DNA from: Luscinia megarhynchos
Taxonomy: Eukaryota > Chordata > Aves > Passeriformes > Turdidae
Length of the DNA stretch: 64,000 bases
Direction: 5' to 3'
Assembly (NCBI GenBank): GCA_034336665.1
Contig: JAPFBE010000002.1
Location: 7,982,146-8,046,145, forward strand
Shown in pieces: positions 35,464 to 49,500 of the stretch (its first letter is position 1; each line of letters begins with the position of its first letter). The notes under the pieces are model-generated. The model had not been told where the DNA came from, did not search any database, and worked only from the letters and a program-made list of their open reading frames with translations. The translations under genes were made by a program, and so were the position numbers.

Positions 35464-38400
35464 GATTGTTAGACATTTGCTTCTGAGTAAGTCTTAGCTC
35501 CAGCACTATGAATCTGATTTTAGAATCTTAATTAAAGTAGAAGGGAAGACTACTCTTAGTCATGTGCAGCAACCCAGGGCCCCAATTTTTTTGGATGATC
35601 TTGAAAGATGCTGAGAGAAGGCACCTCTCTATGTGACTTTGGGAGCAAAGATCTTGTTCCCTTCTTCATGCAGCACTTATGTTACTAGAATTTAGGGATG
35701 GGTAACCACGGCACAGTGCTGCAGTACCTATTCACCATTTTTGCCCCACTGTACTTTGGGGCAGTTTTGCCCCATTGTACTTTGCTGCTTTTCTTTGTGG
35801 ATGCCTGGGGATGCTGAGTCTGCTCATATCTGCTTAGATGGCTCTCCAGGTAATAATGTTACTACTTTTAAGCCAGATTGTGTTTTCATGTTTGTTCTTG
35901 ATTCTTCGTTTCCCATTTTATGATATTCTGAAGGGTCAAATGAACCTAGTTTCAAGAGAACAAACTGAATTACAAGTCCAGGAGAATAAGTCCTTTTTTA
36001 TATGACATTTAAAAGCACAGGCAGAAGCAACATCAAACAAGAAGATAACAAAATCTCATGGTTTCCTTACCACTGGTCTATAGGGATGTAGCTGGGGCTA
36101 GCTGGGGTTAAGCTGAACTTCATCACCTTCATACAAAGTTTACATGAAACGGATAGTCTGCATTCTTCTCTTATTATATTTTATTATAAATCAAGAGTTT
36201 CTTCTTTGAAAGAACCAATTGCATTTAATCAGTTTTAAATTAGCATGAGTGATAGGGAAAGCAGAGCAAGTAATTCTCAAAATATTAGTTATAAAATGAG
36301 TTCAAATGGTGGAACAGTCTAAAAAGCTGGCATAGACTCCAATTTAAGCTGCTATTATAGAATAGAAAACATGAGGGCAGGACGTATTAATATCAGTGGC
36401 TTTATTTACCTCTGGAACATAAAAAAGGAGGCAACAAGCAATAGCTTAAAAATTAGCTTTCTAAATTCCTCTTGATCTTTCTTTTTCAGCAGGAAGATGT
36501 ATGATTATACAATAGGCCTCTGAATTTCTATCACTAGGTGTTTGAAATATTTGTAACATTAGACTTTCTGCCTCAGAATATCCCAAAAGGTCTTATCATA
36601 TATTTGAAGGGAAAATACCAAGAATTTGACTCTAGGAAAGTGTTCTAAAGACTTAGCAGATTGTTTTGGTTTATGTTTTCAAGGAGAGTGGTAGATGTTT
36701 CCAGTATGATTACATTAGACAAGTATTTTTCTATGGGAATCAATGGAATTAACTTAAATTTTCCAAAATGCCAGAGGTTTGCAGTTATGATATTTTGTTG
36801 GGCCTCATCCTTGGGTGTTTTATCAGCTTTCTCTGAAAGGCTGCTGTGACACCGACTGTTGAATTCCCTTTTCAGTCTGAAATGGAGTCAGGATTAAATG
36901 CAAGAACCAGGTCTGGCTCAGTTTCTGTTGGTAATTCTTCCTGAGCATATCCCGATGTTACCTGAAAACCCATTGTCTTAATCTTTTCTTTTTAACCACC
37001 TCTTTAAATTGTAATTTCTTTGGGTGTAATATTGTAAGGGAGGTCAAACTCCCTGAACAACCTTTTGTGATATAAGACTTTCCTGAGGAGCAATTTTTGT
37101 GATGTTTTTGGTTTGTTTTATTTCTTTTCACTTAGAAGTTCACTGTGGAAGACAGGAAATTGTTCACAAATGATTTCTGATAATTTCAGTTCAATGTCTG
37201 GTGCTTTTACAGCTCGTAACATTTCATGATAATAAACATCTGTGTTTTGTAATGCAGAAAGAAGAAAATGGTTTCTTACATCAGCAAAAAAACAGTGAAA
37301 ACTGAAGTGCAAAGGAAAGCAAATAAAGCAACTTTATCAAAGTTGCTTAGCAATTATATAAAAGACCTTAGGTTTTCTGATCCTCATTGTTATGCTTTTC
37401 CACCGAAGCACATTATTTTTAAAGTAATGAGTTATCACTTGTGCAAAGCAAGAGAAAGGAGAATCCAAATATATCTCTAGTGTTTTCCCTTGTAGAGTAG
37501 GCTTCTGTATTGTAACTTAGTATCTCTGACTGTAAGAAAATGTGCAAATTTGGATACTGTGCATCAGAGCACAGTCACTAATATCACACAGTCCATCATC
37601 TCCCTGTAGGTATATTCTGACTTCTTGTATGGATGACCAAATTGTACATATAGAAAGAATAGGAAGAAAAGTAGTTCTTCCAGGAAAAAAAAATAGAGGG
37701 TTTATGGGTTGAATAATAAAGCAAATAGCTGCTTTGGCTCAAAATGTTCACCGGTGCACAAGTCTTTAGCATCATTTCATGGTATGCTGTTTTGCAACAG
37801 AAAGGTCAGAATAAAACAGCAAGAATCCACAATAATATTTTTTTTGCTGGTGCTAACTCCTCTTTGCAGATTGCAGGCCAAAATGACACCTGTAGAAGAC
37901 TGAGCAGTGGGGTCATTATTAGTCATATACTGTTCAGGATGTTGATGGATCCTGTGGGCCAATCACCATTTTGTTATTAAATGTGTTCTTTCCTATAATG
38001 AATACGTTCTGGAGGAAAGCGGCGTAAGTTTTATTATTTTATGTGGACAGGAAATGCCTTAGACTCTATATCTTGTTCCCTCTCCATTATTATTATTTAA
38101 CAAGGCAGGTTAATTCATGTAATGGTGTCCCTGTGGTTAATGTTATTGAGTACATGACAATCCTGGGGAAAATGGAAGTTCAGCTAAAACAGATTACAAA
38201 GCAGTATGTAACTGGAGTTCTTTTCCAGGTCCTCAGCACAATGTCTGGTGCCTTAAATGCAAGTTGTCTATCATCTTTTTAATGACCAAGGCAGGGAAAA
38301 AGCTTTTTAAAACCTCAAGCAATTTTAGCTGCTTTCTGTTGAGTTTCCAAGTGATCTCAGATGGGTGAAGTGCAATGAAACTTGTGATGGCTGTTACTTG

Positions 38401-38707
38401 AAAGAATTACATATATCTTCAGTATCCTGCCTTCTGTCTGACAGCTACAATATGTCCTGTGGACAATAGGCTGGATAGTTTTCAGTCATTGTAATCCACT
38501 TTTATAGAGGTTTTCATCAAGAGGGCAACATTTTATTTTAGGAAAATAAATGCAGCCTCAAAACTTGAAAAAAAAATCTTAGAGGAACTGATAAGTGAAG
38601 AAGGATTTAAAACACTTTCTTTCCAGAAGAATATTAAGTGAACAGCAGTGTCTTAGGTTACAATGTAAGATGTAATCACAAGTATGTATTCTATCACCAT
38701 CATCTAT
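35464..38707. other. AT-rich probable intronic stretch
   Basis: Contains the 26-bp tandem duplication at 35739-35790 and otherwise no recognised element. Open frames are at most 79 codons. Confidence 0.45.
35739..35790. repeat. 26-bp tandem duplication
   Basis: Two head-to-tail units beginning ttttgcccca/c and continuing tgtactttg, with a handful of differences in the last third. Confidence 0.85.
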
Positions 38708-39296
38708 TGGAACCAGGTGGGCCAGTGTTCTTTATCTCTTCCGTGCACCATTCCTCATAACTCTGGGGAGGATATCCAGTGTTAATGGGCCAGTTTTTAA
38801 AGCTGGAGGAGGGGAGGAAGGGGAAGTGTTCTTTATCTTTTCCACGACCTATCCTTCCTCCAGGGGAGTATCTTCTATTAATGAGTCATCAAGTCTTACT
38901 GCACAACTGATGAAATTGCATAATGGCATTGTGAGATGCTCCACCCAGGGGGAGGAACCAAGCATTCCTACCTGAATATAATCTGAGGTTTGAGACACCA
39001 CAAGCTGCTTTATCCACTGAATTCCCAGAGGACAAGAGCTCCATAATCACCACTGGACCTTCAGAGGAAGATCAAACCCTTTTACAGCATCACTGCTTCA
39101 AGAGAACCACACCTGTCACTCCAACAGGACTGCAGCCATCATTTAATTGGACTGCTATCAACACTCTGACCAACAGGGTATCAGATTGTATTGTCACTCT
39201 GTCAGTGTTCCTGTATTACTGCATTTATTTTCATTTTCCTATTAAATAGTATTTCTGACTTGGGATCTCCCACTGGTTTGTTTTCAAACTAGCACA
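38708..39296 (+). mobile_element. ERV LTR, family C, near full length
   Basis: A ~590-bp LTR running from tggaaccaggtgggccagtg to an end near aaactagcaca. It has an ATTAAA polyadenylation-type signal at 39241-39246, followed by gggatctcccactggtttg, a typical U5 of avian ERVK-like LTRs. It contains an internal ~100-bp duplication in its U3: gtgttctttatctcttcc at 38725 and gtgttctttatcttttcc at 38826. The complement-strand fragment at 12255-12590 is the same family. The exact target duplication is not resolved. Confidence 0.78.
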
Positions 39297-41254
39297 AGCA
39301 GGAAAAAGAAAAGTTCCCCAAACGGCTGGGTTACTGCTTGCAAGAAACATTTGGTAAGATGAACAACTTTCCTATGAAGCCTACAATAGAAAACAATATT
39401 TTTTTTTTAGAGTTTGTGGTTTACTTTGAGCATTGCTGTTGCTCTATCATTCCTGAATCTTTCCTTTCCACAAACTTTACTTCTGCACAATAAATTATAT
39501 TATTCTAAGAAGTGATTCATTGTTGGTTCTTTTTCTTTTTTTTAAAGTAAAAAAAAAATTCAGGGTGTTTCCTGAATCTTTAATGTTCTTTGGTTATCCA
39601 GAAAACTGATAGAATAAAAGTCTTGGAAAACAGTGAGGGAGAAATGTGCTGGGTTCTTAATTCAATAAAACATTTGAACATTAAACAATTTCTTAAGCCT
39701 GTTGCTATACAAAAAAAACAGAGGCTCATGTGATCTTGACATCTCTAGAAACTGAAAATTATTTTAAAAGATAACTTAGGGTGAATTAAATTTAGGAGTG
39801 TTTAATCCCCTACTGAAATATCTACGATGCTGGTCATGATAAATTTCTCCTTTCTACCCAAACATAGCAACACTTAATATGCTCTCTCTTCCTCCAAAGA
39901 AATACCTACTTGATATTTCCTTTTGCTTTATTGTGCCCTCTCAGATAGGCTCACAAAACCAGCTTTCTTGTCCATTGCCCTTCTTTTTCCCCTAATATGT
40001 GTACATAGATCACTTGATTTTGCTAATGCTGCCTGTAACAAACCTTATGAGTTCACTCTATCTGTGCTTTAACTATCAGTCAATACTGCTTTCTAAAGGA
40101 TTCCTGGCTTTTAAAAATTATTTTTATTAAGAGTTCTTTGCAATTAAAGCAAAATGCCTGCTCCTTGTGGATCTTGTTTTCTTCAGTTGTCCCAAATAAT
40201 ATAAATGTGAAATGTTTTAGAGAGTTAAATGCCACTATAGTTTATCAAAGCTGTTTAAAATCCAGGGAGAAAAAATTGGATAATGCCAGAGCTAATTAAA
40301 TTTAGCTAACTGAAGTGAATAGGCAGTTTCATTCATTCCTAGCCTGTTTCATTTCCTAGCATATATATAAAACTAAGAAAAGAAATCGTTATGGTGATAG
40401 GGTAAAGTGAAGTTTATCTCAAAGCCTTTGAGATTTTTACTTATTCTTGGCCAACAAGTACATTTTCTTGCAAGGACTCCTTCAGACCTCAGCAGCTTGC
40501 TATGACAAGGATGATCACCTTAAATCATGATGATGAGGACGTGGTTGTCTGGTATGTCAGAACTGGCTTCTGAAAGCAGAGTTCATTGCCAAACACTGCA
40601 TTGCCAAACACGGCTTTGAGCATGACTTGCTCCCTGAGAATGCTGCTGTTAATCCATGTATTCGTCATCCTGCTGTACTTGGTTGGCAGATTTTCCCATT
40701 GACCCTCATCCAGCTGGTCCCCTTTCTGAGGAAGGGTTAACACTTATTTGACACCACTTTTCTGGATTCCACCTTCAGCCAGCTAGTAATATAAGGAGAG
40801 GTGTTTATATAAAATTGATCTTGAGATAACTTTCTGTTTTCTAAACCACTTTTCAATCCTGTTGTCTTTAAGAAAGGTACTTATTCCTTTCAAAGTCACC
40901 AAAGCCAGGATTTCTCTGTTACTTCTTGGGCACTGAGGTTATAATAGTAATCTTAATTGTAGCTTCACTGCCTGTGTATGAATATAAGCAATTTCAGTAG
41001 CAAGTATGCTTTAAAAAGAATTAATGCATATATTTTCACAAAATGCAGCACTTAATCTGTATGTGAGAGTACATGTATGAATGTATTCACACTGGCTGTT
41101 ACTCATATCCCAAGTTACTTGGGAACCCCAGAATGCATTTTAATGCATGGTTAAACTGGCAGTGTATGAATTTTAAACAATGCAGCATTAAGCATTAAAT
41201 CTTGATGATGGTGAACCTAGGGCATGCCACAGAGCTGCTCCTTTCCTTAGGCCA
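39297..41254. other. AT-rich probable intronic stretch
   Basis: Nothing recognised except a 15-bp tandem duplication at 40585-40614 (attgccaaacactgc / attgccaaacacggc). Confidence 0.45.
40585..40614. repeat. 15-bp tandem duplication
   Basis: Two copies of a 15-bp unit differing at one base, recent by its low divergence. Confidence 0.85.
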
Positions 41255-41894
41255 TGTCCTGGTTTAGGTCAAATTTGGAAGGAAACTTCCAAAGGGGTCC
41301 CTCTGGAAAGCCAATTCAAGCATTCCCTCCCCCAATTGGTTTGGGAGAAGTTTTCCTTGGAGAAAAGTGGGAAAAATTGTTCATTTAATGAGCAAAGTAC
41401 TCACAAGCATAAAACCCCAAATAATATTAAATAATAAAACCTCTTGCTGTCCTGAAGAGATGGCAAACTCAGAAAGTCCTTGTCGTGGGTGCAGCTCGGC
41501 TCGCTCAGTCTCTGTCAGTCCCTCCTGCTGGAAAATGCTCGCGTCCCGGCCCCGGTGGGACACAGGTGTGAGCTCCCGGTGTTCTTCTGGGTTTTCAGCC
41601 AGAGCAGGGCTGATCAGTTCCAAGGAAAAGGAGAGCCACAGTCCAGGGAACTTCTCTGCTCAGCTAGCTAAAAACTAAAAGCAAAGGAGAGCTCTCTCGC
41701 CTGTCCATGCTGCAGACAGCACAGTCCGTGAGAAGGAATGCTGGGGAGGGCGAGTGCAGTCTCTGCAAACAAAGTGCGCGCTTCTTCTCCCCTCCTTCGA
41801 TCTCAGAACCAGTCTTAAAGGTGCAGAACTTAACATCCAGCATAAACAGAACAGACAGCTGGGGATACAAGCATCATAAAGTCACCCTAGGACA
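41255..41894. mobile_element. ERV LTR with target duplication (family K)
   Basis: A 640-bp element with the retroviral ends tgtcctggtttaggtc and gtcaccctaggaca. It is flanked by ggcca (41250-41254) and ggcta (41895-41899), a 5-bp target duplication with one mismatch. The core has several CpG-rich patches (41480-41570 and 41740-41800), unlike the surrounding DNA. An AATAAA occurs at 41436-41441 on the plus strand, but it lies far from either end. Orientation is therefore left open; resemblance to passerine LTRs favours the complement. Frames of up to 103 codons inside it show no domain. Confidence 0.8.
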
Positions 41895-44800
41895 GGCTAT
41901 GATGTTTAAGAGTTCAATTATGCCGTTAGATATGCTGCCTTACACACACACTGAAGTCAGTGACTTTTTCAGGACTTGTCACATATAGAGCAAGATGCAT
42001 CTTTTTGGTTCCTATCTGGATTTCGGGATGAAGGCTGATCATGACTGTCTGTGGGACAGCTAATAGCAATGTATTAAAGTGATAATTCCAGTTCTCACAG
42101 CTAGTTGGCTTTGGCTCTTTGATATGTTCTGCCCTTGAGAAGATTGTCATCTACAAACCTTCTCAGCTCTAACCTACCTCAAATGTGTCTTGCACTGTGG
42201 AGAGATTAACCCTCTATTCCGTGTCTGGCAGGAATATGGAACACAACTGATGGACTGCTGCTTATGGATCTTCACTGTTACCAATATTTGTCATGTGGTT
42301 TGACTGTTCCACCAGAGCACCAAGCAGGTAGTTGTATGTGACATTCAGGAACAAAACAAGTGGAGTGAACCATGGCAATATGTGGAAATATTACATATTG
42401 TTTCCTTTCTGTTAATGAAAAGCTGCCAGTGATGAATCAGAGCTTGATGTGATAAGCCACTTATTTATAAAAAACAATTGAAAGGGGGACAAAGAGAATA
42501 TACTGTTCAGCATCTTGTTTCTGTTGATCTCAGTTCTCTGTCAACACTAATGAAGAGCCTCCTCCTAATGCTTTTTTTTTTGTCAGCTATCCAAGCAATC
42601 AGAGCCAAAGAATACTTTTTTTTAAAGTAATAGGCTCTCAGAAATTAATGCAAGTTTTGGCCTGGAAAGAGCAAAAGATTTTCAATATGTTTTAAAAGCA
42701 AATGTCAAACATAAACTTTTTCATGTCTGTATAAGCCCAACGGGCATGTAATGCCTGCTCCCTGCCAAATCTGGTATTAACTGTGGCTATCACCTAGAGG
42801 AAAATTAAAACCATTTGAGTTTTTGTCCTTAAAGGCTCCCCATAAAACTTAAGAAGGTTCTTTGTAGATTTATTGCAGTATCAGTTCATGGGTTTTCAGT
42901 GCATGCACATACTCAGTATGGCATTTCAATGATGCTGATCATGTTGTGATCTTAATGCAGTGGTCCAAGGGCATAAATTTAAGCATAAACACAGTGGCAC
43001 CAGAACTTAGATATGGTGGGGGTGTGAGCCAGTACACACGTGTGAGATAAAAACATCATATAGAAGGTGAGTTCAACCTGGGGATTTTGACAGGTGTTTC
43101 ACACAGCTGTAATTTTGGTGGGCAGTTCAACAAAGAGGTGTATTTTTATCCTGTCTTTAAGGTATTTGAAGCAGCTTTTTCTTGTCTTTGTGCTTGAGCA
43201 GTGGAAAGTGCTATTTTGTGCATGAGTGTTTTTGATGGGCACTGTAAGAAGAACTACATTAATGCAAAAATGATTTAGACTGTACTGCTCCACTCAGCTC
43301 TGTCAGTGCCATGACACCAGCAGTACTAACTTGAGGGGTGCTGAAGTCATGCAGAGGGAAGTTTGGTGGATAATCTGTTGCCCTGAGGTTTCCTGGTTGT
43401 AGCTTTCTTATGTAGAAGGAAGCTGAGGTTTGCAGTTACTTTGACACAAAAGTGTACATTCTGTTAACTGCTTATGTGACATTTGACCTGTAATTTTTCA
43501 CTGAGTCTGTCCTAACTTATTTCCCAATGACTTTGGATAGCTTTAGTTGCATGAAGTGTATCTCCCCACCTGGGAAAAGAAGAGACTGTGTTGGCTCAAA
43601 CTGAACAAACCTTGCAGGACTTTAGGGTTCCTAGGTTATGATATTTTAAAGCCAGAGATCTGAAGGCAAAATTTGTAGTGTTCCTCACTGTGGAATCATG
43701 TTAGACCAGTATGGGGATGGCTTTTCTTTCCTCAGCCCTCAATTACAAAGAATTCCTATTTAGGAATGCATTTACCTATCTAACAAGACTTCAGATGTGG
43801 GAGTCTGGACAAAAGCAACACTGACAGAACCCTCCAACAGTGATGGGGTAACCTCTGTGTCACCAAATCATGACACTTTACTGTTTTCCCTGAAGAAAAA
43901 GGAGCATGGTTTTAATGTATCAGCTGGGATCAATGAATGCTCTGAACATCCATAAAAAGAGAAATGGAAGAATACTGAAAGCAGAAGAATATTTGCCTTA
44001 CTTGTGTTACTGCTCCCTTGCAATCCATCATGAAAGGATGTCGATGCTAAATATTCATTAAAACATAGAACTAACTGACAGAACCAAGTGCTTGGTTTCA
44101 TTGTGCATGGCCCCCATCTTGAAAGGCAGAGGGTTTTGTATAAGTGTGGAAGCTGAGCCCTAGGCAGCTCTGACTGACATTCTGGCAGTGCTTGCTGCCT
44201 CTTGGGTTCTGCAGCCATATTGAAGCTGTCACTCTTATGATATCATAACATTATTCAAAAAGTTAGCAAACCTGGACAGGTTTCAGCAATGTTGGAGGGT
44301 ATTAAATGGAAAATTAATTGTGTGACATTCATCAGAAAACTTTCAGTTTAAATTGTTTTAAAGTCTTTCTAATTCCAGCTCAGACAGTTAGCTGCAATGC
44401 CTTTTTCTTACAAAATTTAAAATTTTAATCTTAACTTTTTGCTGAAACATAGTGAGAATGAGAAAAAAAGAATGAGAATAATGAAAATGGTAGCTGTTAT
44501 CCATACTGTGAATTTAATGGTTTTCTTATAAATATCCATATCCTGTGTTGCTTCTACATACTGTAGAATTTTATGTATTACAGTTTGTTGCAAAAATTAA
44601 AAGCACAGAATAAACAAATAGCAGGAATCCTTGTTAACACTTCAGTTGTGTTTTAGTCATATCTTCAGTGTTTTGATCATTCGCACCATAATTTTTTAAA
44701 GCTGAAGATCTAATTAATTGAATTATTGTCTTCAACTCTTTTGTGTCTCAGATCTGACTGCAAACTGAAACTTAGATTATGCCTGTCAAACACTGACAGG

Positions 44801-45485
44801 ACAAATATGAAAAGTGCATTTTCAGTCTATGCTTACTGAGAAGAAAGATTTCACTTGGGAGTTTGTGGTATGAAGCTGGGATACACACTTCGATATGCAT
44901 TAGTTCACAGGGATTTGACACAGATGAATGGACCACTGGCTGATGGATTCTTGAAAATTCTCTGAACCTACATTTTTGGCTAATGGTGTGTGGAGAAATC
45001 ATATCTCTTCCTGTAAGTCAGAAAAAAAGAATTGCCACAAAGCATTCCTCCTCTAAAATCCTGTTGGCAGTTTGGGCCATTATACAAAAATTGGGACCCA
45101 GGATTAGAGAGGAAACCTTGCCAAGAAATCCTAAAAATGGAAAGACAAAAAATATCACTGGTGCTACTTGGAAGACCTACACTCCTAATTACCTTCATAA
45201 TTGTGCCTTAAACTCTGTGAAAGTCACACTGCATTGAAAGCATTCTTCTGAAAGTACTTGCAGATTTTAAAAACAGCCTTGCAAGCATTGAACTGTCGAT
45301 CATTTTCCCCTGACTGTCCCTGGTATATAAAGTAAAATGTAGAAGTTATAGTACATGGTGGTTTCTCACCCCATTCCACCCCTTATTCTGCCTTTTTAGC
45401 TGAGGGAATAGTTGGATTCTGTAATGCAAAGGAATTTACAGTTAAATTTCAGTTGATCCAAATATTAATACTAAAAGCTGTCAGC
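41895..45485. other. AT-rich probable intronic stretch
   Basis: About 3.6 kb without repeat ends, microsatellite or credible exon. The longest frame (43868-44218 on the complement, 116 codons) has no domain and no splice context. Confidence 0.45.
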
Positions 45486-46570
45486 CCCTGGCTTGGACAG
45501 GAGCACCCTTCACTGGGTTAAGAGCTGGATGGATGGTCAGACCCAGAGAGTGCTGGTGGATGGTGCTGCATCCAGCTGGTGGCCAGTCACCAGTGGTGTC
45601 CCCAGGGATCTGTGCTGGGCCCAGTCCTGCTTAATATCTTTATTGATGATCTGGATGAGGGGACTGAGTTCACCATCAGTAAATTTGCAGATGAGACCAA
45701 GCTGGGAGCATGTGTTGGTCTGTTGGAGGGTAGAAGGGCTCTGCAAAGGGACCTGGACAGGCTGGGGCCAAGTCCAATAACATGAAGTTTAACAAGTCCA
45801 GGTGCTGAGTCTTGCACTTTGGCCACAATAACCCCTTGCAGCACTACAGGCTGGGGGCAGAGTGGCTGGACAGTGCCCAGGCAGAAAGGGACCTGGGGGT
45901 GCTGGTACAGCTGACTGAACATGAGCCAGCAGAGTGCCCAGGGGGCTAAGAAGGCCAATGGCCCCTGGCCTGGATCAGGAATGGTGTGGTCAGCGGGAGC
46001 AGGGAGGTCATTCTTCCCCTGCACTCAGCACTGGTGAGGCCACACCTCGAGTGCTGTGCCCAGTTCTGGGCTCTCAGTTTAGGGAAGGATGTTGAGATGC
46101 TGCAGCTTGTCCAAAGAAGGGCAACAAGGCTGGTGAAGGGTCTGGAATACAAACCCTGTGAGAAATGGCTGAGGGAGCTGGGGTTGTTCAGCCTGAAGAA
46201 AACGAGACTCAGAGGGGACCTTACCAGAGGTGATGTTGAAGACCTCTACAACTTCCTGAAAGGTGGTTGCAGCCAGGTGGGGGTTGATCTCTTCTCCCAG
46301 GCAACCACTGACAGAACAAGAGGACAGTCTTAAGCTGTGTCAAGGGAAGTTTAGATTAGATGTTAGAAAAAAATTCTTCACTGAAAAAGTGATGGGGCAA
46401 TGGAATTGTCTGCCCAGGGAGGTGGTAGAGTCACCATCCCTGGATGTGTTTAAAAAAAGACTGGAGGTGGCACTTGGTGCTGTGGTTTAGTTGATGAGGA
46501 GGTGTCAGGTCACAGGTTGGACTAGATCATCCTAAAGGTCTTTTCCTATTAATTCTGTGATTCTGTGATT
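45486..46570 (+). mobile_element. CR1 LINE, 5'-truncated, best-preserved 3' end
   Basis: About 1.08 kb of the 3' part of a CR1 element on the plus strand. It covers the late palm/thumb part of the ORF2 reverse transcriptase (cccagggatctgtgctgggc, tattgatgatctggatgagg) and the ORF2 C-terminal region (peptides with [14 protein letters not shown] and [18 protein letters not shown]). After the stop at about 46490 comes the 3' UTR with ggactagatcatcctaaagg and the octamer tail at 46551-46570. The ORF is broken into frames at 45493-45780, 45579-45785, 45986-46333 and 46263-46490, so it is dead. It is less diverged than the CR1 copies at 17.4 and 24.5 kb. Confidence 0.95.
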
Positions 46571-49500
46571 CTTATTTGAAGGTCAATACTGTTTTCTTAT
46601 TTGAAGGGGGATAATTTGATGTAAGCTACATTGTAAAAAGAAAACATAAAAAATCAATATGAAAAAATTTTCAATATATAAATAATTCTAATACTTTAAA
46701 AAATATCTGCATTTTTACCCTCCACATTACTATTGTCTGTTCTGTGTAAGATATTTTTCATGCATGCTCTTTCTTGTAGACTATATATTGAGCTAATAGA
46801 GTGTACAAGCTGCAGAAATGTTTACAGTCTTCAGAAAAGGACAATTAAAGAATAATAGACTTTACAGGAATCTGATTTTGTGACACCTTATTGTAGTCTT
46901 TTTTTGTACTTTCTCAGTTCTTTGCATGAAAAAAGGCAGAGATTAACTGACTAATGCAGCAGTAGTGATTGTAATTTTTGATAGTGACAAAAAAGAGATG
47001 CATCACTCTGTGCTTAAGAAAGATCTTTACACTGAGCTCGTATGTTTCCTTACATGTGACCTAGTTTTCACTTAGCTTTTTGTTATCTAGAGTATATTCC
47101 AAATAGCATGGTGTATAATATCTATACACCTGAATGTCAGACTCACAAATCAAAAACCTCAGCATCAACATCCAGCATCAGGATGTTGGACTTTCTTACT
47201 CTCAAATGAACCTACAGGAAAATGCCACTCTGACTCTTTCTCTGTGTTTTGGTGTTGAAGACATAATGGTTTAGAAACCTAAGTATATTTTACATGATAA
47301 GTGTTCTTGCTGCTATATTTGATAGTAGCAATAATTTTGAAATCTGTCTATCCATCTTCTGGTCCAACAAGAAAAAACTATCTATGTGTGTGATCTGCAG
47401 ATTAAAATGCTAGCTGCCACAGCAGTTACTACTTCTTCTGTCCATCTTGCCTGGCTTACAGCCTACTCTTTAGGAGAAACTTTTCAAATAATTTTCTAAG
47501 TTCAGGTATATAGCTTAAGAAGCTAGGATGTCAACATGTGTGTTCCCAAAAAATCTTGCTAAAAAACTGTTTTACAGCTGAAGAGGGCTGGACTCACTGA
47601 GTGCTTCCTTCAAAGTTTTTGCAGTATCCATTCTTAGCAGTGCCTAGATCAAATAGATTGGTACTGTCCATGTCATTATTGGAATGACTCTGGGGTACAG
47701 TTTTTGCTTACATGGGTAAGAAATTTGTACAGGACTTTTTTGCCTAAGAGAGAGCTTTCTCCTTTGGCTGTATATTCCTCAAAGGCACTCAGAGATTGGG
47801 GGGTATTGAGAGAAAAAAATTGCACCCAGTGTAGCTCCTTCCTGGCTGTGATATTACAGTGACTGGAAAAGCACCTCCAGGTATTGATTATAATAGCATC
47901 TCATGGGCTGCTGGAATATATTCTGAGACACACTTATTCTGACTCTCATTGACTGACCTCTTTTTATCAGCTGGAAAGATGTTCTACAGAGACCTATGCA
48001 AGAGAAAAAAAATTACTTTAGGAGAAGGCACAGAACAACATATGGGATTATAATTTGTTTTGGTTTTCATTTTAATCACACATATAAATATTGAACTGGG
48101 ACACAGCACCATGAACTGTGGAGTGCAGTTTATGTGAACCTAGTTCTCACGGTTGAATACTATACAGAGTGTGGGAAAACCAGAAACTGCTGCAGAGAGA
48201 GAGGCCTCTTCTGAGCCAAATGGATGACATCTGAGACACCAGAATAATGTGCAAGGGGAGGAAAGAACTGATGATTACAGTGTCAGATACAAGCAGCTCT
48301 CAGGACATAGCAGAAATCATAGGTTGTAAATGAAATTGGCAGAGTGCACCCAAAAGTAAGTTCACAGGGACATATTTTCATTCTGTGCAAACAACATGAG
48401 GCTAACTGCTTTAGCTGCAGTACTCACCAGGAGCAGAGTTCAGGCTTTCAAGATTATAGGGTGCTGTTCTGTTGCAAAAACTGCAAAAGGTAGCATCATG
48501 CCTCACTTTCAGGCAGGCTGAAGACAAAATTTGGTGCAGCAGTTTAGTGCTTACTGTATTTATTGTATATTCTTGAACACTGTCCTTGGGAGCTGAATAA
48601 TCGATGTCAGCAAAGAAACACTCTGGCTTTTCTCCTCTGACTTTTCCTGCCTCAGTGCATGTTGCATACATTCTCCTAGTGTTATAAAACATCTGAAAGG
48701 ATAGGTGTACGAAAATGATTTTCAAGGAGATGACAATTGAAAAAAAATTTTTGGCCTCTGCCAAAACTAGCTAGAGGACAAGTGCAAAGATCAAGGGCAG
48801 GAAATCCTGACTGCCTCCCAGAGCTGCACATTTCTGCTTGGGTTGCTAGACCCATAACGTCAACCCCAGACCTTTCATTGGGAAAGACCCCCCTGTAATT
48901 TGTCCTCTCCCTTCCCATTGTTACCACTCTTACTGATCTGGATACCCCTCAAGAGTTGTGGAATCTATTTGCAACATGCATTGTTGGTAGTGAAAGTTTC
49001 CCAGTGCTGTGAAGGGGATGTGGTTTGAGAAAGCTGTTTTCCTTGTGAAACCAGAAGGGTGTGGTATTTGCAGCAGCCAGCAATTTTGACCAGCATGGGT
49101 CCAGCACTAGGGCCAAAGCCCCACAACCACATATGGCCACACGGAGCTATTTGGAATTGCCATGCATACTTGCATCTGGGACACTTTTATATATGCTGGG
49201 CCTCTTACTACATGATGCAGAAATTATATTTTTAATGTATTTGCTCCCATTTCTCCCTTAGATTCCAGACAGATGTAACAGTGAGTTGGTGAGTTAAAAG
49301 CCAATTCCATGAATTTCCATCTAGAAGCACCTGGTACTAGAAAGCATCAGGTGAAAACAGCAAATGAATTCTGAGAAAAACCTGCTCCTTACAAGCACAT
49401 GAAAGCAAGTAAATCCTAAGAAGAATATATTTTCCAACATTTCAGCTCATGATTAAGACACCATAATTAACACAAAGTAACAAAAGAAGAAAAGAGAACA

